Source: Vibrio pectenicida
GTDB lineage: Bacteria > Pseudomonadota > Gammaproteobacteria > Enterobacterales > Vibrionaceae
Assembly (NCBI GenBank): GCA_024347015.1
Contig: AP024890.1
Span: forward strand, 682,001 to 746,000
Length of the DNA stretch: 64,000 nt
Reading direction: 5' to 3'
Part shown: positions 26,767 to 35,841 of the stretch, piece by piece
Layout: each line of letters opens with the position of its first letter
Position numbering within the stretch: the first letter of the stretch is position 1
Notes under the pieces: generated by a model
Told to the model about the DNA's origin: nothing
Database searches by the model: none
What the model saw: only the letters and a program-made list of their open reading frames with translations
Made by a program: the position numbers and the translations under genes

Positions 26767-27227
26767 TGTCTTTATCGAGCTTATCGGTTGTTTTTAATTG
26801 AATAGAATTATACTAAATAATAACGATTTTTTTTTTTACTCAGCTATTTTAACAGGTGTTTTCTGGTTATTTTTTTGGTGATAATAAATGGATTGACACC
26901 ATATATTCAATGCTATGTAGACAGTATGATTATTGTTTTAGTTAAAATGACTTCAGGGCCCGTTAATAACGCTTTTTTTGTATATCTGTGAGCCGTTGTT
27001 TTATTCATTGATATGAGTGACAATTAATTGAGTTGATTCAACAAAAACTTGTTTAATTTTACAATTTATTGAAATTATAGATATATAAAATAAAGCATTG
27101 AAATATAATAAGCTTTTGATTTTAAAGTGTTTAAAAGTTGGCACGGAGTTTGTATTATTACTTTAGAGTCGCGGTAATAAGCGATTTGGTGAATTTAAAT
27201 AAATAAGAATTTTAGAAGGAATATAAG
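26767..27227. other. Divergent clpV-hcp control region
   Basis: A 461-base AT-rich region between divergent clpV and hcp. The hcp side holds a sigma-54 promoter (27138-27154). On the clpV side I find no -24/-12 element on the minus strand, so clpV-vasH may use a sigma-70 promoter, which would let VasH be made before the sigma-54 genes. A T12 run lies at 26829-26840. VasH enhancer sites are expected upstream of 27138, but I could not define a repeat for them. Confidence 0.6.
27138..27154 (+). promoter_or_regulatory. Sigma-54 promoter of the hcp operon
   Basis: TTGGCACGGAGTTTGTA matches the sigma-54 consensus TTGGCACGNNNNTTGCA at every fixed -24 base and all but one -12 base (C to T). Spacing between the GG and the TG is correct. 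Transcription should start about 12 bases downstream, leaving a 5' leader of roughly 65 bases before hcp. Confidence 0.85.
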
Positions 27228-27746
27228 ATGCCAACTCCAGCGTATATGTCTATCACGGGTGAAACTCAACAAGAAATTACAAAAGGTGCTTACACTGCGG
27301 AATCAGTAGGTAACTCATGGCAAGAAGGGCACGAAGATGAGTTTCTAGTACAGGAACTTGATCATATAATCACTATTCCTCGTGATCCACAAAGTGGTCA
27401 GCCTACAGGTCAACGTGTACATAAGCCAGTTGTGGTTACTAAAGTACAAGACTGCTGTTCACCACTACTTTTCAACGCACTAGTATCTGGTGAGAAACTG
27501 CCGGAGTGTAACATCAAATTTTTCCGTACTTCTATCCAAGGTAAGCAAGAGCACTACTACACAATTAAGCTTGTGGATGCACTACTAGTCGACATGCAAA
27601 CTCGTATGGCTCACTGTCAGGATGCTGCAACATCTGATCGTGTAACTGAAGAAGTATTGAGCTTCACTTACCGTGCAATCGAAGTAACTCACGAAGTTAT
27701 GGGTAAAGGCGGTAACGACGACTGGCGTGCTCCACGCGAAGCGTAA
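27228..27746 (+). CDS. hcp: T6SS inner tube protein Hcp (TssD)
   Basis: A 172-residue Hcp that stacks as hexameric rings to form the secreted tube. The family start MPTPAYMSITGETQQEI and the EGHEDEF and HITIPRD blocks are present and the length is normal. AGAAGGAA lies 8 bases upstream of the ATG. It is the first gene after the sigma-54 promoter and is followed at once by a hairpin terminator (27767), which fits its need for high expression. No toxin extension is present. Confidence 0.97.
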   Translation: MPTPAYMSITGETQQEITKGAYTAESVGNSWQEGHEDEFLVQELDHIITIPRDPQSGQPTGQRVHKPVVVTKVQDCCSPLLFNALVSGEKLPECNIKFFRTSIQGKQEHYYTIKLVDALLVDMQTRMAHCQDAATSDRVTEEVLSFTYRAIEVTHEVMGKGGNDDWRAPREA

Positions 27747-27766
27747 TCGTCACTCGTTAGCGTAAT

Positions 27767-27796
27767 GGGCCAGCGTATGTTGGCCCTAATTTTATT
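27767..27796 (+). terminator. Attenuating terminator between hcp and vgrG
   Basis: GGGCCA at 27767-27772 pairs with TGGCCC at 27781-27786 across an 8-base loop, followed by the T-rich taattttatta. It lies in the 70-base gap between hcp and vgrG, so only part of the transcripts should continue into the operon. Confidence 0.7.
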
Positions 27797-27816
27797 ATTT
27801 GTATCAGGTAAAAGGT

Positions 27817-29895
27817 ATGACAACTGACGTAGAATTTAAATTTGAAATTCAGGGAACTGGCCATGAGTTTCGCGTTGAAAGCTTTCAAGTAACAGAAGAA
27901 CTGTCTAAGCCATTCCAAGTTAGCCTTTCATTGCTTTCACTTGATGCTGATATCACCTTTGATGAGTTAATTCGTAAGCCAGCTTTATTGACTTTATATG
28001 GTCAGGGAACAGGTACTGCTCGTTTGTTTCATGGTGTAGTGAATGAAGTTCGCTTTGTTGGGCAAGGGCGGCGTTTTGCCCGTTACCAGCTAGTTTTGGT
28101 ACCGCAGACTTGGTTTATGACTCAAAGGCAAGATTGCCGAATATTCCAAAATCTTTCTGCCCCAGAGATTGTTTCTCAAGTATTAGATGAGGCATCTGTT
28201 ACCGACTATAGGCTTGACATATCAGGTATGTATCCGCCTAAAAATTACGTGCTTCAATATCGTGAAAGTGACAATAACTTTGTTCAACGCTTACTTGCTG
28301 AACATGGTATGTGGTACTACTTTGAGCACACAGAAGCTAATCACACTATGGTAATTGTTGATAGTAATGATGCCATACCTGAGTTAACTAGTACGCTTCT
28401 CAATGGTTCGCATCTTGGGCCTCTTGTCTATCATTCTGATGCAGGTGGGGTGCCGGATCGTGAGCATATTTTTAATTTAACTGCAATAAATCGAGTACGA
28501 ACTGGTAGCACGACGTATAGTGATTATAACTATGAGCATCCTAAGACACCGCAAGAAATGGCGAGTGATGGGCCTTTAGATCAAGACCTAAAGCAGTTTG
28601 ATTACCCTGGACGTTATGTTGAACCTTCAATGGGTCAAATACGTGCTTCTGAGTGGATAGCCGATCATCAAGTTGATAATCAACAGATCGAGGCGGCCTC
28701 AAGTATTATGCGTGTTATACCAGGTTATAGCTTTAATATTAGCGAGCATCCACGTCGCGCAATTAACCGTGACTATACCATGCTATCGGTTGTCCATAGT
28801 GGTCATGATCCACAAGTTCATGAAGATGAAAGTAGTGGTTTACCGACCACTTATGAAAACCAGTTTATTTGTATTCCACGTGATACCATTTTTAAAGCAC
28901 CTAAACTGCCTGCTCCTATGGTCGATGGCCCGCAAACCGCAGTAGTTGTTGGACCATCGGGTGAAGAAATTTATACCGATACTTTAGGCAGAATCAAGGT
29001 TCAGTTTCATTGGGATCGCTATGGTAATAATGATGAAAACTCAAGTTGTTGGATTCGAGTAAGTCAGTCAATGGCTGCGCCAACATGGGGAGCCGTATAT
29101 TTGCCGCGTATCGGCCACGAAGTGGTGGTTACCTTTTTAGAGGGCGATCCTGACCGTCCGTTAATTACTGGTGCAGTCTATAATGGATTACATTACCCTC
29201 CTTATGCGCTGCCAGAAAATAAAACTCGTACTACTTTTCGTACCCAAACTCACAAAGGTACAGGATATAATGAACTGAGTTTTGAAGACGAGGCGAATCA
29301 GGAAGAGATCTATATTCATGCTCAGAAAGATATGTCGACTAAGGTGCTTAACGATCGCTTCCGTGATATTGGCCAAGACGAATTTTTAAAGGTTGGGCGT
29401 CATCAAACCAATGAAGTTCATGGTGATCATAAAGAAACTATCGATGGTCATAAAACTACTCAGGTGAACAGCACTTTTACTGAAACGGTTGAACAAGATG
29501 TGACCGTCACCTATAACGCTAATGAAACACAGACAGTTAAAAACGACTCGGCTCTCTCTATTGGTGATAACCGCACCACTAAAATAGGCCTTAATGACGA
29601 TCTTGATGTCGGTGAAAACAGTAATCTGACCGTTGGAGCCTCACGTTCGGCCAACATTGGCGCAGATGATAACTTGTCCGTTGGCGGTAATTTAACTGTT
29701 GCGGTGAAAGGGAATACTTCCTATAAAGCAGACGCGGCGACTCAGGTTATTAGCGGTGATAAAATCGTACTTAAGACAGGTGGTTCATCACTGGTTATGA
29801 ATAGTGATGGCACCATCAAGCTCTCAGGAGTATCTATTACGGTCGAAGGTAGTGATAAGGTGGTTATCAAAGGTGGTAACGTGGCAATTAACTAA
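27817..29895 (+). CDS. vgrG: T6SS spike protein VgrG (TssI)
   Basis: A 692-residue VgrG that trimerises to form the tip of the T6SS. Phage gp27-like domains occupy about 1-380, then a gp5-like OB region (about 385-470) with the signature WIRVSQSMAAPTWGAVYLPR. A repetitive beta-prism follows (about 500-690) in which short units such as LTVGASRSANIG and LSVGGNLTVAV recur. It ends with the prism, so no effector domain is fused. The ATG at 27817 is chosen over the upstream frame start at 27799 because the family begins here and AGGT precedes it. Its stop overlaps the next start (TAATG). Confidence 0.95.
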   Translation: MTTDVEFKFEIQGTGHEFRVESFQVTEELSKPFQVSLSLLSLDADITFDELIRKPALLTLYGQGTGTARLFHGVVNEVRFVGQGRRFARYQLVLVPQTWFMTQRQDCRIFQNLSAPEIVSQVLDEASVTDYRLDISGMYPPKNYVLQYRESDNNFVQRLLAEHGMWYYFEHTEANHTMVIVDSNDAIPELTSTLLNGSHLGPLVYHSDAGGVPDREHIFNLTAINRVRTGSTTYSDYNYEHPKTPQEMASDGPLDQDLKQFDYPGRYVEPSMGQIRASEWIADHQVDNQQIEAASSIMRVIPGYSFNISEHPRRAINRDYTMLSVVHSGHDPQVHEDESSGLPTTYENQFICIPRDTIFKAPKLPAPMVDGPQTAVVVGPSGEEIYTDTLGRIKVQFHWDRYGNNDENSSCWIRVSQSMAAPTWGAVYLPRIGHEVVVTFLEGDPDRPLITGAVYNGLHYPPYALPENKTRTTFRTQTHKGTGYNELSFEDEANQEEIYIHAQKDMSTKVLNDRFRDIGQDEFLKVGRHQTNEVHGDHKETIDGHKTTQVNSTFTETVEQDVTVTYNANETQTVKNDSALSIGDNRTTKIGLNDDLDVGENSNLTVGASRSANIGADDNLSVGGNLTVAVKGNTSYKADAATQVISGDKIVLKTGGSSLVMNSDGTIKLSGVSITVEGSDKVVIKGGNVAIN

Positions 29896-30383
29896 TGAAA
29901 CAGCAACAAACCTATATCGAGTTATTCGAGCAAGAAACGCAGCAAGCCGAGCAATCGGCTTGCTTTTCCCGTTTTGGCTGTGTACTGGACTTTAACCAAG
30001 CAACGAACAGCGTCAGGATAAACTTTGCCGATAATCCTATAGATCAACCTATTTGGGCTAGATTAGGGCGTCATTTTGAACAATCTGAACTTCAGCAGGC
30101 AATGGATAATCAAGTCCGTTGCAGGATTGAGTTTATTAATCAAGATCTGACTCTACCCATAGTAACGGATCTGTTTTTTGCCCTGTTAGATGATGGTAAA
30201 GAGTTAGCGATCAGTGCAGATAAGCTTATGCTCGACAGCACAGATGAATTGATTATCGGCAGTAGCGAGGCAAAAACCTATTTTCTTGGTAAAGAAGGGA
30301 GCGTAACAACCAAAGCTGAGCATGTGACTTCAAAAGCAAATAAGGCTCAAAGAATTCTTGGCAGTACGATTGCGATAAATTGA
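29895..30383 (+). CDS. VgrG-associated DUF6484-like protein
   Basis: A 162-residue cytoplasmic protein overlapping the vgrG stop by one base. Residues about 22-95 (GCVLDFNQATNSVRINFAD, IWARLG, RCRIEF, PIVTDL) fit the DUF6484 domain, a small beta-barrel found in T6SS clusters next to VgrG. The tail contains a short repeat-like stretch (EGSVTTKAEHVTSKANKAQ). It may help load or fold the spike, but its role is not established. Family assignment is from memory of the domain pattern. Confidence 0.65.
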   Translation: MKQQQTYIELFEQETQQAEQSACFSRFGCVLDFNQATNSVRINFADNPIDQPIWARLGRHFEQSELQQAMDNQVRCRIEFINQDLTLPIVTDLFFALLDDGKELAISADKLMLDSTDELIIGSSEAKTYFLGKEGSVTTKAEHVTSKANKAQRILGSTIAIN

Positions 30384-30402
30384 TGATGGCAGATGTTTGA
30401 CC

Positions 30403-31731
30403 ATGAGACAAAGAATAACCCCTCAACAGCTTAGCTATGCGTTAAGCCAACAAGATTTCGATCAATCGATCGAATCATTAAACAGTAGTATTGCAGATCT
30501 TGATCAACTGAAGCCTAGCTGGTTACAGTTTTGTCGTGAGAAATCCCAACTAGCTAGGGAGTCATTTTCCTTTTTATTTCGTCAGTGGGTACGCTTACAC
30601 CGCAACGGTTATCCCGCTACAGATCAGGATTACCTAAGATTAGTGGAACGCGAAATGTTCGAACTTAAACAAGTCTATATTGCTTTGTTTAACCTCCACC
30701 CAGGGCTTGTCTACGAGCAGAAAGATTTGTCACCAGAACTGTTTATTTGGTTAATGCTTGAATTAGAATTTTCTCATCAACTGCATCATCTTCATAGTGC
30801 TTTGAATCTTGTACAAGATATTGACGAAGAAATTGCAATGCTGATGTTTTTAAAAGCGAAAGCAGCAAATTTAGATTTGATAGTTGCGCAGTCCATAGAA
30901 GGGGGGGTAGTCGTTAAACATTGGTGCTTTGATTTACTCAAGCGTCGCCAAACCTTAAGTATTGGACTTACGAAACATTGGCTTAAGAATAAATCTCTCG
31001 ATGATCCTCAAGTGCATTCCACCTTGGCAAAATTCGATGTTGAAGAAAGTATTGAATGGATAAGTACTCAAGAAAATGACGAAAACTATCTATTTGAGTT
31101 ATTGCTATGTAAACATGACCGAGGTACTTGGTTTAGAAAGCGTTTTGGAACTGATGAGTCCGCTTTAACCAGTGATAAGGTGATGACTTACGCTAAGTTA
31201 CTTGAGTTGAGAGAATTTCGTCAATTTACTCCTAGCAATAAGATGGCACCAATTCAATTAGCCTTGTCTGCTCAACCTTCGTGGTTAGAAGTCGCTCTAG
31301 AGTATTTCACTACTCTTGGCGACGATGATGAAAACGAGGGTGAAGAGTGGTTGTTTGCACTGTATATCGTTTATGGTGAAAAATTCCCTCTCAAACCTCA
31401 TGAATTGGGTATTGAGTATGATTGGAATGAAGCAAAAGACGTAGTACAAAGCTGGTGTGAAGAGGATAAGCACTATACCAGTAATCCAATGCGACTTGGT
31501 GAAGTGCTCAGTTATCAATCGACTCTACGTGCAATGCAACACCCATGTGTTCCAGAGCGCTATCGAGTATGGCTTTGGCGTCAGGTTTGTATGCATGGTC
31601 GTGTATATATGCCTTGGCATTGGGCAATGCCCTCATATCAGCAAGATTGGTTATTTGATAAATTAAAACAGCAAACCGCTGCCTCAGAGAGGTTTAACCT
31701 AAGGAACCAGAATGCAACTGTGGGATATTGA
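30403..31731 (+). CDS. T6SS-cluster protein of unknown function
   Basis: A 442-residue, mostly alpha-helical cytoplasmic protein with no signal peptide or membrane segment. I do not recognise a catalytic motif. It contains Trp/Arg-rich helices near the C-terminus (YRVWLWRQVCMHGRVYMPWH). It lies between the DUF6484-like and DUF2169 genes, the usual place in this kind of cluster for proteins that service the VgrG spike. The ATG at 30403 is preferred to the TTG at 30397, although neither has a good ribosome-binding site, so translation may depend on coupling to upstream genes. Its 3' end overlaps the DUF2169 gene by 20 bases. Confidence 0.6.
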   Translation: MRQRITPQQLSYALSQQDFDQSIESLNSSIADLDQLKPSWLQFCREKSQLARESFSFLFRQWVRLHRNGYPATDQDYLRLVEREMFELKQVYIALFNLHPGLVYEQKDLSPELFIWLMLELEFSHQLHHLHSALNLVQDIDEEIAMLMFLKAKAANLDLIVAQSIEGGVVVKHWCFDLLKRRQTLSIGLTKHWLKNKSLDDPQVHSTLAKFDVEESIEWISTQENDENYLFELLLCKHDRGTWFRKRFGTDESALTSDKVMTYAKLLELREFRQFTPSNKMAPIQLALSAQPSWLEVALEYFTTLGDDDENEGEEWLFALYIVYGEKFPLKPHELGIEYDWNEAKDVVQSWCEEDKHYTSNPMRLGEVLSYQSTLRAMQHPCVPERYRVWLWRQVCMHGRVYMPWHWAMPSYQQDWLFDKLKQQTAASERFNLRNQNATVGY

Positions 31732-32695
31732 GCATACAGAAGGCCTACTCATCAAAGGGCGATTTCAAAGTGATGTGGATGGGCATGAAGTCTGGGTTCT
31801 GACGGCAAAACGTCAGTGGAATATGCTTGATAAGCAATGGCAGGAAGTACCAGCTGAGGGTATTTACGATGACCCAGTATATCTCGGTGAGCCGGGATCT
31901 TCAGTAATGAAAATAGACCATGAATTTCCAGTCACGAAACAAAATACTGATGTGTTGGTCTATGGCAAAGCTCGCAGTTATGCTAAACGACCTGTGGTCT
32001 ATCATGAATGCCGAGTACTGATTGATGGACATATTGATAAAACAATTGCGGTTCATGGAGAGCGACTGTGGATTCAACATGGAGGTACTGTTACAGTTTC
32101 AAACCCAAAGCCTTTTGTTGAAGCAGATATACACTATGGTAAAGCTCTCGGAGGGGATGCACGAAATCGTATTGGTTGCGGTATTGCATCTAGTACAGCA
32201 GAGTTACTAAACAAACCAGTCCCTAGTGTTTTTTTTCCCAATGAAGAGTGGGCGCCAAACAGTAAAAATGTCAGGCTGGCAGGGTTTGGGCCAATTGCTC
32301 CATTCTTCGCAGAGAGAACTCAATATGGTGGAACGTTTGATGTGCATTGGGAAGAGCATCGTCGACCACTTCTGCCTCAAGATTTTAATCCAAAATTCTA
32401 TCAATCTGCGTCTTCAGATCAGCAATGTAATGGTTTTTTAGTTGGGGGAGAAAGACTAATGATGAGTGGTTTTAGCCATGATGAGGTATTTTCATTTCGT
32501 CTACCTGCAGAAAAATATTTAGCGAGAGCGAGCTTTAGTGAAGAAGATCTCTGTTTACCTATGCAGATACATACTTTGTTCGTTGATACTGAATCAATGA
32601 GCCTAACTCTAAGTTACAGCGCATCTTTTCCCTGTCAAGGAAAAGGACATTTATTGGTTTCTTCTAAGGTTTCTCAGGTGCAGGAGGAAGTATGA
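31712..32695 (+). CDS. DUF2169 family T6SS adaptor/chaperone
   Basis: A 327-residue protein matching DUF2169 proteins, which bind VgrG, PAAR or effectors and help assemble the loaded spike. Visible family features are the N-terminal beta-rich start (LLIKGRFQSDVDGHEVWVLTAKRQW), the KQNTDVLVYGKARS block, GFGPIAPFFAERTQYGGTFD, and RRPLLPQDFNPKFYQSA. It overlaps the genes on both sides, so it is translated with them. DUF2169 proteins usually occur with a PAAR-domain gene, which is not seen in this window. Confidence 0.88.
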   Translation: MQLWDIEHTEGLLIKGRFQSDVDGHEVWVLTAKRQWNMLDKQWQEVPAEGIYDDPVYLGEPGSSVMKIDHEFPVTKQNTDVLVYGKARSYAKRPVVYHECRVLIDGHIDKTIAVHGERLWIQHGGTVTVSNPKPFVEADIHYGKALGGDARNRIGCGIASSTAELLNKPVPSVFFPNEEWAPNSKNVRLAGFGPIAPFFAERTQYGGTFDVHWEEHRRPLLPQDFNPKFYQSASSDQQCNGFLVGGERLMMSGFSHDEVFSFRLPAEKYLARASFSEEDLCLPMQIHTLFVDTESMSLTLSYSASFPCQGKGHLLVSSKVSQVQEEV

Positions 32696-33660
32696 GTCAT
32701 CTTTTCGGTCGTTTTGTGTTGGATACTGATGTTGTCACCCCTATGGGAATGAACCTTGACTTATCGCTAACCATTGCAAAAGCGGATTTAGCAAGGTTCA
32801 ATCAGCTCCAAATGGACAATGGTGATAAATATACTTTTTCTAGAGTGGGTTTTATTGAATCAGAAGATAAGCCAAAACGACTAATTGAAATTATCGATTT
32901 GTTGCTTACTTCGATGTTAAATAAGTTGCCCAAGATGCTCAAACCAGTACCAGTATTTATCTCGGCGCCTGAATCTATCGATGCCGCAGAATTAAGTAAT
33001 TGGATAGAAGATAGTGACCATTCTAAATGGGTGTCAAAAATTGAAATATTTCATTCTAGTGGGCCGAAACTTATCGAAACATCATTACAATCACTTGATA
33101 ATCATGATGCGATTATCACTATTGCGGCCGATTCATTGTTTTGTGAGCTTGAACAGTTGATTGCTCAATCTCAAGTATTGGGTAATCACAACCCGTGGGG
33201 AATGATTCCGAGTGAAGGAGGAGCTGGTGTTATTTTTACTAGAAAAAACATCATTGAGACACTTAAATTGCAACCAATGGCGATGTTGGAATATTTTATT
33301 TCCGAGCCGGGATGTAATGACCGAAGAGGGATGATGCGGCTTGTGCGCAAAGCATCGAGTAATTTTCAACATTTAGGCCGTGTCTATTCGGATATGTATA
33401 ACTCACGTTGCCATAGTGAGGATTATGGTTTTGCCTTGGGTGCACGAGCTGAGAAGTTTGACAATCCTCAGCAACCTTTTTTAATTAATGACTTATGGGG
33501 TACTTTAGGACAGGCATCAGCTTTGGTATTGCTTAGTGCTTTTACTCGTACCCATAAGTGTTCTGACAGTGCATCTTTACTTATGTTTGACACCTGTGGT
33601 GATCGGGGATTATTAAAAATGTCGCTGTGTGACTATAACCCAAATCTTCAATCACTCTGA
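32692..33660 (+). CDS. Thiolase/ketosynthase-fold protein in T6SS operon, probably non-catalytic
   Basis: A 322-residue protein with sequence features of the beta-ketoacyl synthase/thiolase fold. These are a start like FVLDTDVVTPMG, a Gly-rich element PSEGGAGVIFTRK where ketosynthases have a GEGA motif, and DLWGTLGQASALVLL resembling the C-terminal helix of the fold. I find no active-site Cys in a ketosynthase context, so it is probably not an enzyme. Similar ketosynthase-like proteins occur in some T6SS clusters next to DUF2169, but their role is unknown. It overlaps the upstream stop by four bases. It is the last gene before a 183-base gap. Confidence 0.65.
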   Translation: MSHLFGRFVLDTDVVTPMGMNLDLSLTIAKADLARFNQLQMDNGDKYTFSRVGFIESEDKPKRLIEIIDLLLTSMLNKLPKMLKPVPVFISAPESIDAAELSNWIEDSDHSKWVSKIEIFHSSGPKLIETSLQSLDNHDAIITIAADSLFCELEQLIAQSQVLGNHNPWGMIPSEGGAGVIFTRKNIIETLKLQPMAMLEYFISEPGCNDRRGMMRLVRKASSNFQHLGRVYSDMYNSRCHSEDYGFALGARAEKFDNPQQPFLINDLWGTLGQASALVLLSAFTRTHKCSDSASLLMFDTCGDRGLLKMSLCDYNPNLQSL

Positions 33661-33843
33661 ATAAATAATAAATTTATCTATAAAAAAGCGACAAAAGAAT
33701 CAGGCATTTTACCAAGTTCACCGTCATTCTGACTAAATTACTAGATATAGTGGGCTTTTTATTTTTACCAGGTTGAAAAGTAATATTCAAAATAATTAAT
33801 ATGCTCATCTAGTAAATATTATCAGCTGGCTAAAGAGTAAAAC

Positions 33844-35838
33844 GTGTCTGATCAAAATGGGTCAAGCGATAGCTATATCAATCAATTAGTTCATAAAGCT
33901 ATTGAGAGAAAGAAACACTTAGAGCATCAGGAAGCACAGCGCAATAAGCCTAAGTTGGAATATGTTTTATTCTCTCAATTTGATGTACTGGAATCATTTC
34001 CATCAAAAAATGGTAATACAACCCTTTATCACTTAGCTAAACAGGGAGAGCCTGAGAAACAGGTTTGCTGTAAAGTGGCAAATGAAGGGACATCTAATCA
34101 TGAACATTCGCAGTTGATTGGTGAAGCAAGCAAACTTGAAATATCTCAGCACCCGAGTGTTGCCGACTTTATTAAAATCGGTAATGAGTTTGATCGCCCT
34201 TATATTATGTACGAGTGGATCCACGGTGAATCGTTAGCTAAAAAAATTGAAAGGCATAGCAAAAAAGGTTTTCGCCATGATCATATTGCTTGGCTGGTCT
34301 ATCAATTGGCTGGCGCCCTTGAGTATATGCATACTCGAGGCGTGTGCCACCTTGATATTAAGCCTGCTAATGTTCTGGTTGGTGAAGATGATAGCGTTAA
34401 GCTCATCGATTTTGGTGCTGCCCGATATTCAGGTGAAGCGCAAAGCTTGACCGAAGTTAGCATGAACTATGCGTCACCTATGTATATCGAAAGTGGAGTC
34501 TCTAAACCACAAGATGATGTTTATTCTTTGGCATTATTGACGGGGCATTTATTCTTAGGCTCTACATATGGAGATGTCTGGCGCCAACTTTTGGGACAAA
34601 AAAAGCGTTGTCACTTAATCCCTAAGCACGTTTGGTTGTTACTTAAAAATGTACTGAATAAACCTCGCTCACATGGCTACACGGCGATTTCTTTTGCTCA
34701 GGCTTTGGCAAGGATTGATACCGAAGCACTTAAATCAGATAATAGCGCCCCTTTGTTTTCTAACCTAAGAAACGCCGATCTTGTTCTGACTAATCATAGT
34801 GCAACAGACAAGTTTTCGCTTGGCCGCTTTAAATATCTAGAAGCGACGTTGGTGGCCTCTGTTCTTTTGGTTAGCGGTACTTATACGTATGACTACCTAC
34901 AGCCGGAATGGAAGCCGTCAGCAAAATCAGGGTTTACTGAACTAGCTAATACAATCGAAACAATTAAACCGGCTCAAACCGCTTCGTTTCTTGCTCAGCC
35001 GCCATGGAAAATCGAATATGCATTGGACGACATGTCAAACGATGTGGTCTTAATGGCACCTTATCAGGAAGCGTATCAGGTTCAACAGAGTAAACTACAG
35101 GATGTTTATCAAGATAATCAAGAGAGTGTGATTGAGAGACGAAATATTGCAGTTAGCTTACCGAACACCTTGCAGGAAATTCGCTCAGATTTGGTCACAT
35201 TACATGCCAACTTAAATAATGATGGTGTTTTATTTGCCAAAGCTCAAAGGTCATTGAATCAAGTGATGGCGAATCTTAATCTTTTAAATGAGCAAGCGCA
35301 GGAAATGGTTAACTATATAGGTCGGCAAGACAATGATCTGGCCAGCCTTATACTTAGTGGCCAAGCAAAAGCTGTCGATGATTATATGAAATCTGCTTGG
35401 GCGAACCATCAGGCAGAATCTTATTACTACAGCCAAGTGCTACCAGGGACTTTACTAGATAAAGTGTACGCTGCTATCGATATGAGTGCTGAACAACATT
35501 ACTATTCTCATGCGATTGACCAAGCGAAAACTGCCACACAGTTTTATGGTAATACTCCTGAACTTGTAGCAAAGATTCGCGCTCTTAAAGTTGCTCGCAG
35601 TGAGTACATATTGTTTAGCACTGTTACTGAACAGTCCATTTTTGAAAACGAAAAATTGAATGCTTCATTGACTGATTTGCAGGTAAATGCACCGAAAAAA
35701 TTTGCTGAGGTGACAGAGCTGCTCAATAGTATGGCTAAGGACGCCATTCGTAAAAGTCACCAAAAATCTAAACCAGCTCGCGGAGCTCTTGCCGTTCAAC
35801 GTGCCATCAGTGGCTATCAACCTGGTGTAAGGAGCTAA
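33844..35838 (+). CDS. ppkA: T6SS Ser/Thr protein kinase, PpkA-like
   Basis: A 664-residue membrane kinase. The N-terminal kinase domain (about 50-300) has CCKVANEG as the ATP-lysine strand, the catalytic loop HLDIKPANVL (near 171-180, with HLD for the usual HRD) and DFGAA near 189. One membrane segment lies at about 333-350. A helical periplasmic region follows. In T6SS such kinases act with an FHA protein to control assembly after translation, and the FHA gene is at 50226. The start is GTG. No cognate PppA phosphatase gene is visible. The gap before it (33661-33843) shows no terminator, so it may belong to the hcp operon. Confidence 0.88.
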   Translation: MSDQNGSSDSYINQLVHKAIERKKHLEHQEAQRNKPKLEYVLFSQFDVLESFPSKNGNTTLYHLAKQGEPEKQVCCKVANEGTSNHEHSQLIGEASKLEISQHPSVADFIKIGNEFDRPYIMYEWIHGESLAKKIERHSKKGFRHDHIAWLVYQLAGALEYMHTRGVCHLDIKPANVLVGEDDSVKLIDFGAARYSGEAQSLTEVSMNYASPMYIESGVSKPQDDVYSLALLTGHLFLGSTYGDVWRQLLGQKKRCHLIPKHVWLLLKNVLNKPRSHGYTAISFAQALARIDTEALKSDNSAPLFSNLRNADLVLTNHSATDKFSLGRFKYLEATLVASVLLVSGTYTYDYLQPEWKPSAKSGFTELANTIETIKPAQTASFLAQPPWKIEYALDDMSNDVVLMAPYQEAYQVQQSKLQDVYQDNQESVIERRNIAVSLPNTLQEIRSDLVTLHANLNNDGVLFAKAQRSLNQVMANLNLLNEQAQEMVNYIGRQDNDLASLILSGQAKAVDDYMKSAWANHQAESYYYSQVLPGTLLDKVYAAIDMSAEQHYYSHAIDQAKTATQFYGNTPELVAKIRALKVARSEYILFSTVTEQSIFENEKLNASLTDLQVNAPKKFAEVTELLNSMAKDAIRKSHQKSKPARGALAVQRAISGYQPGVRS

Positions 35839-35841
35839 GCT

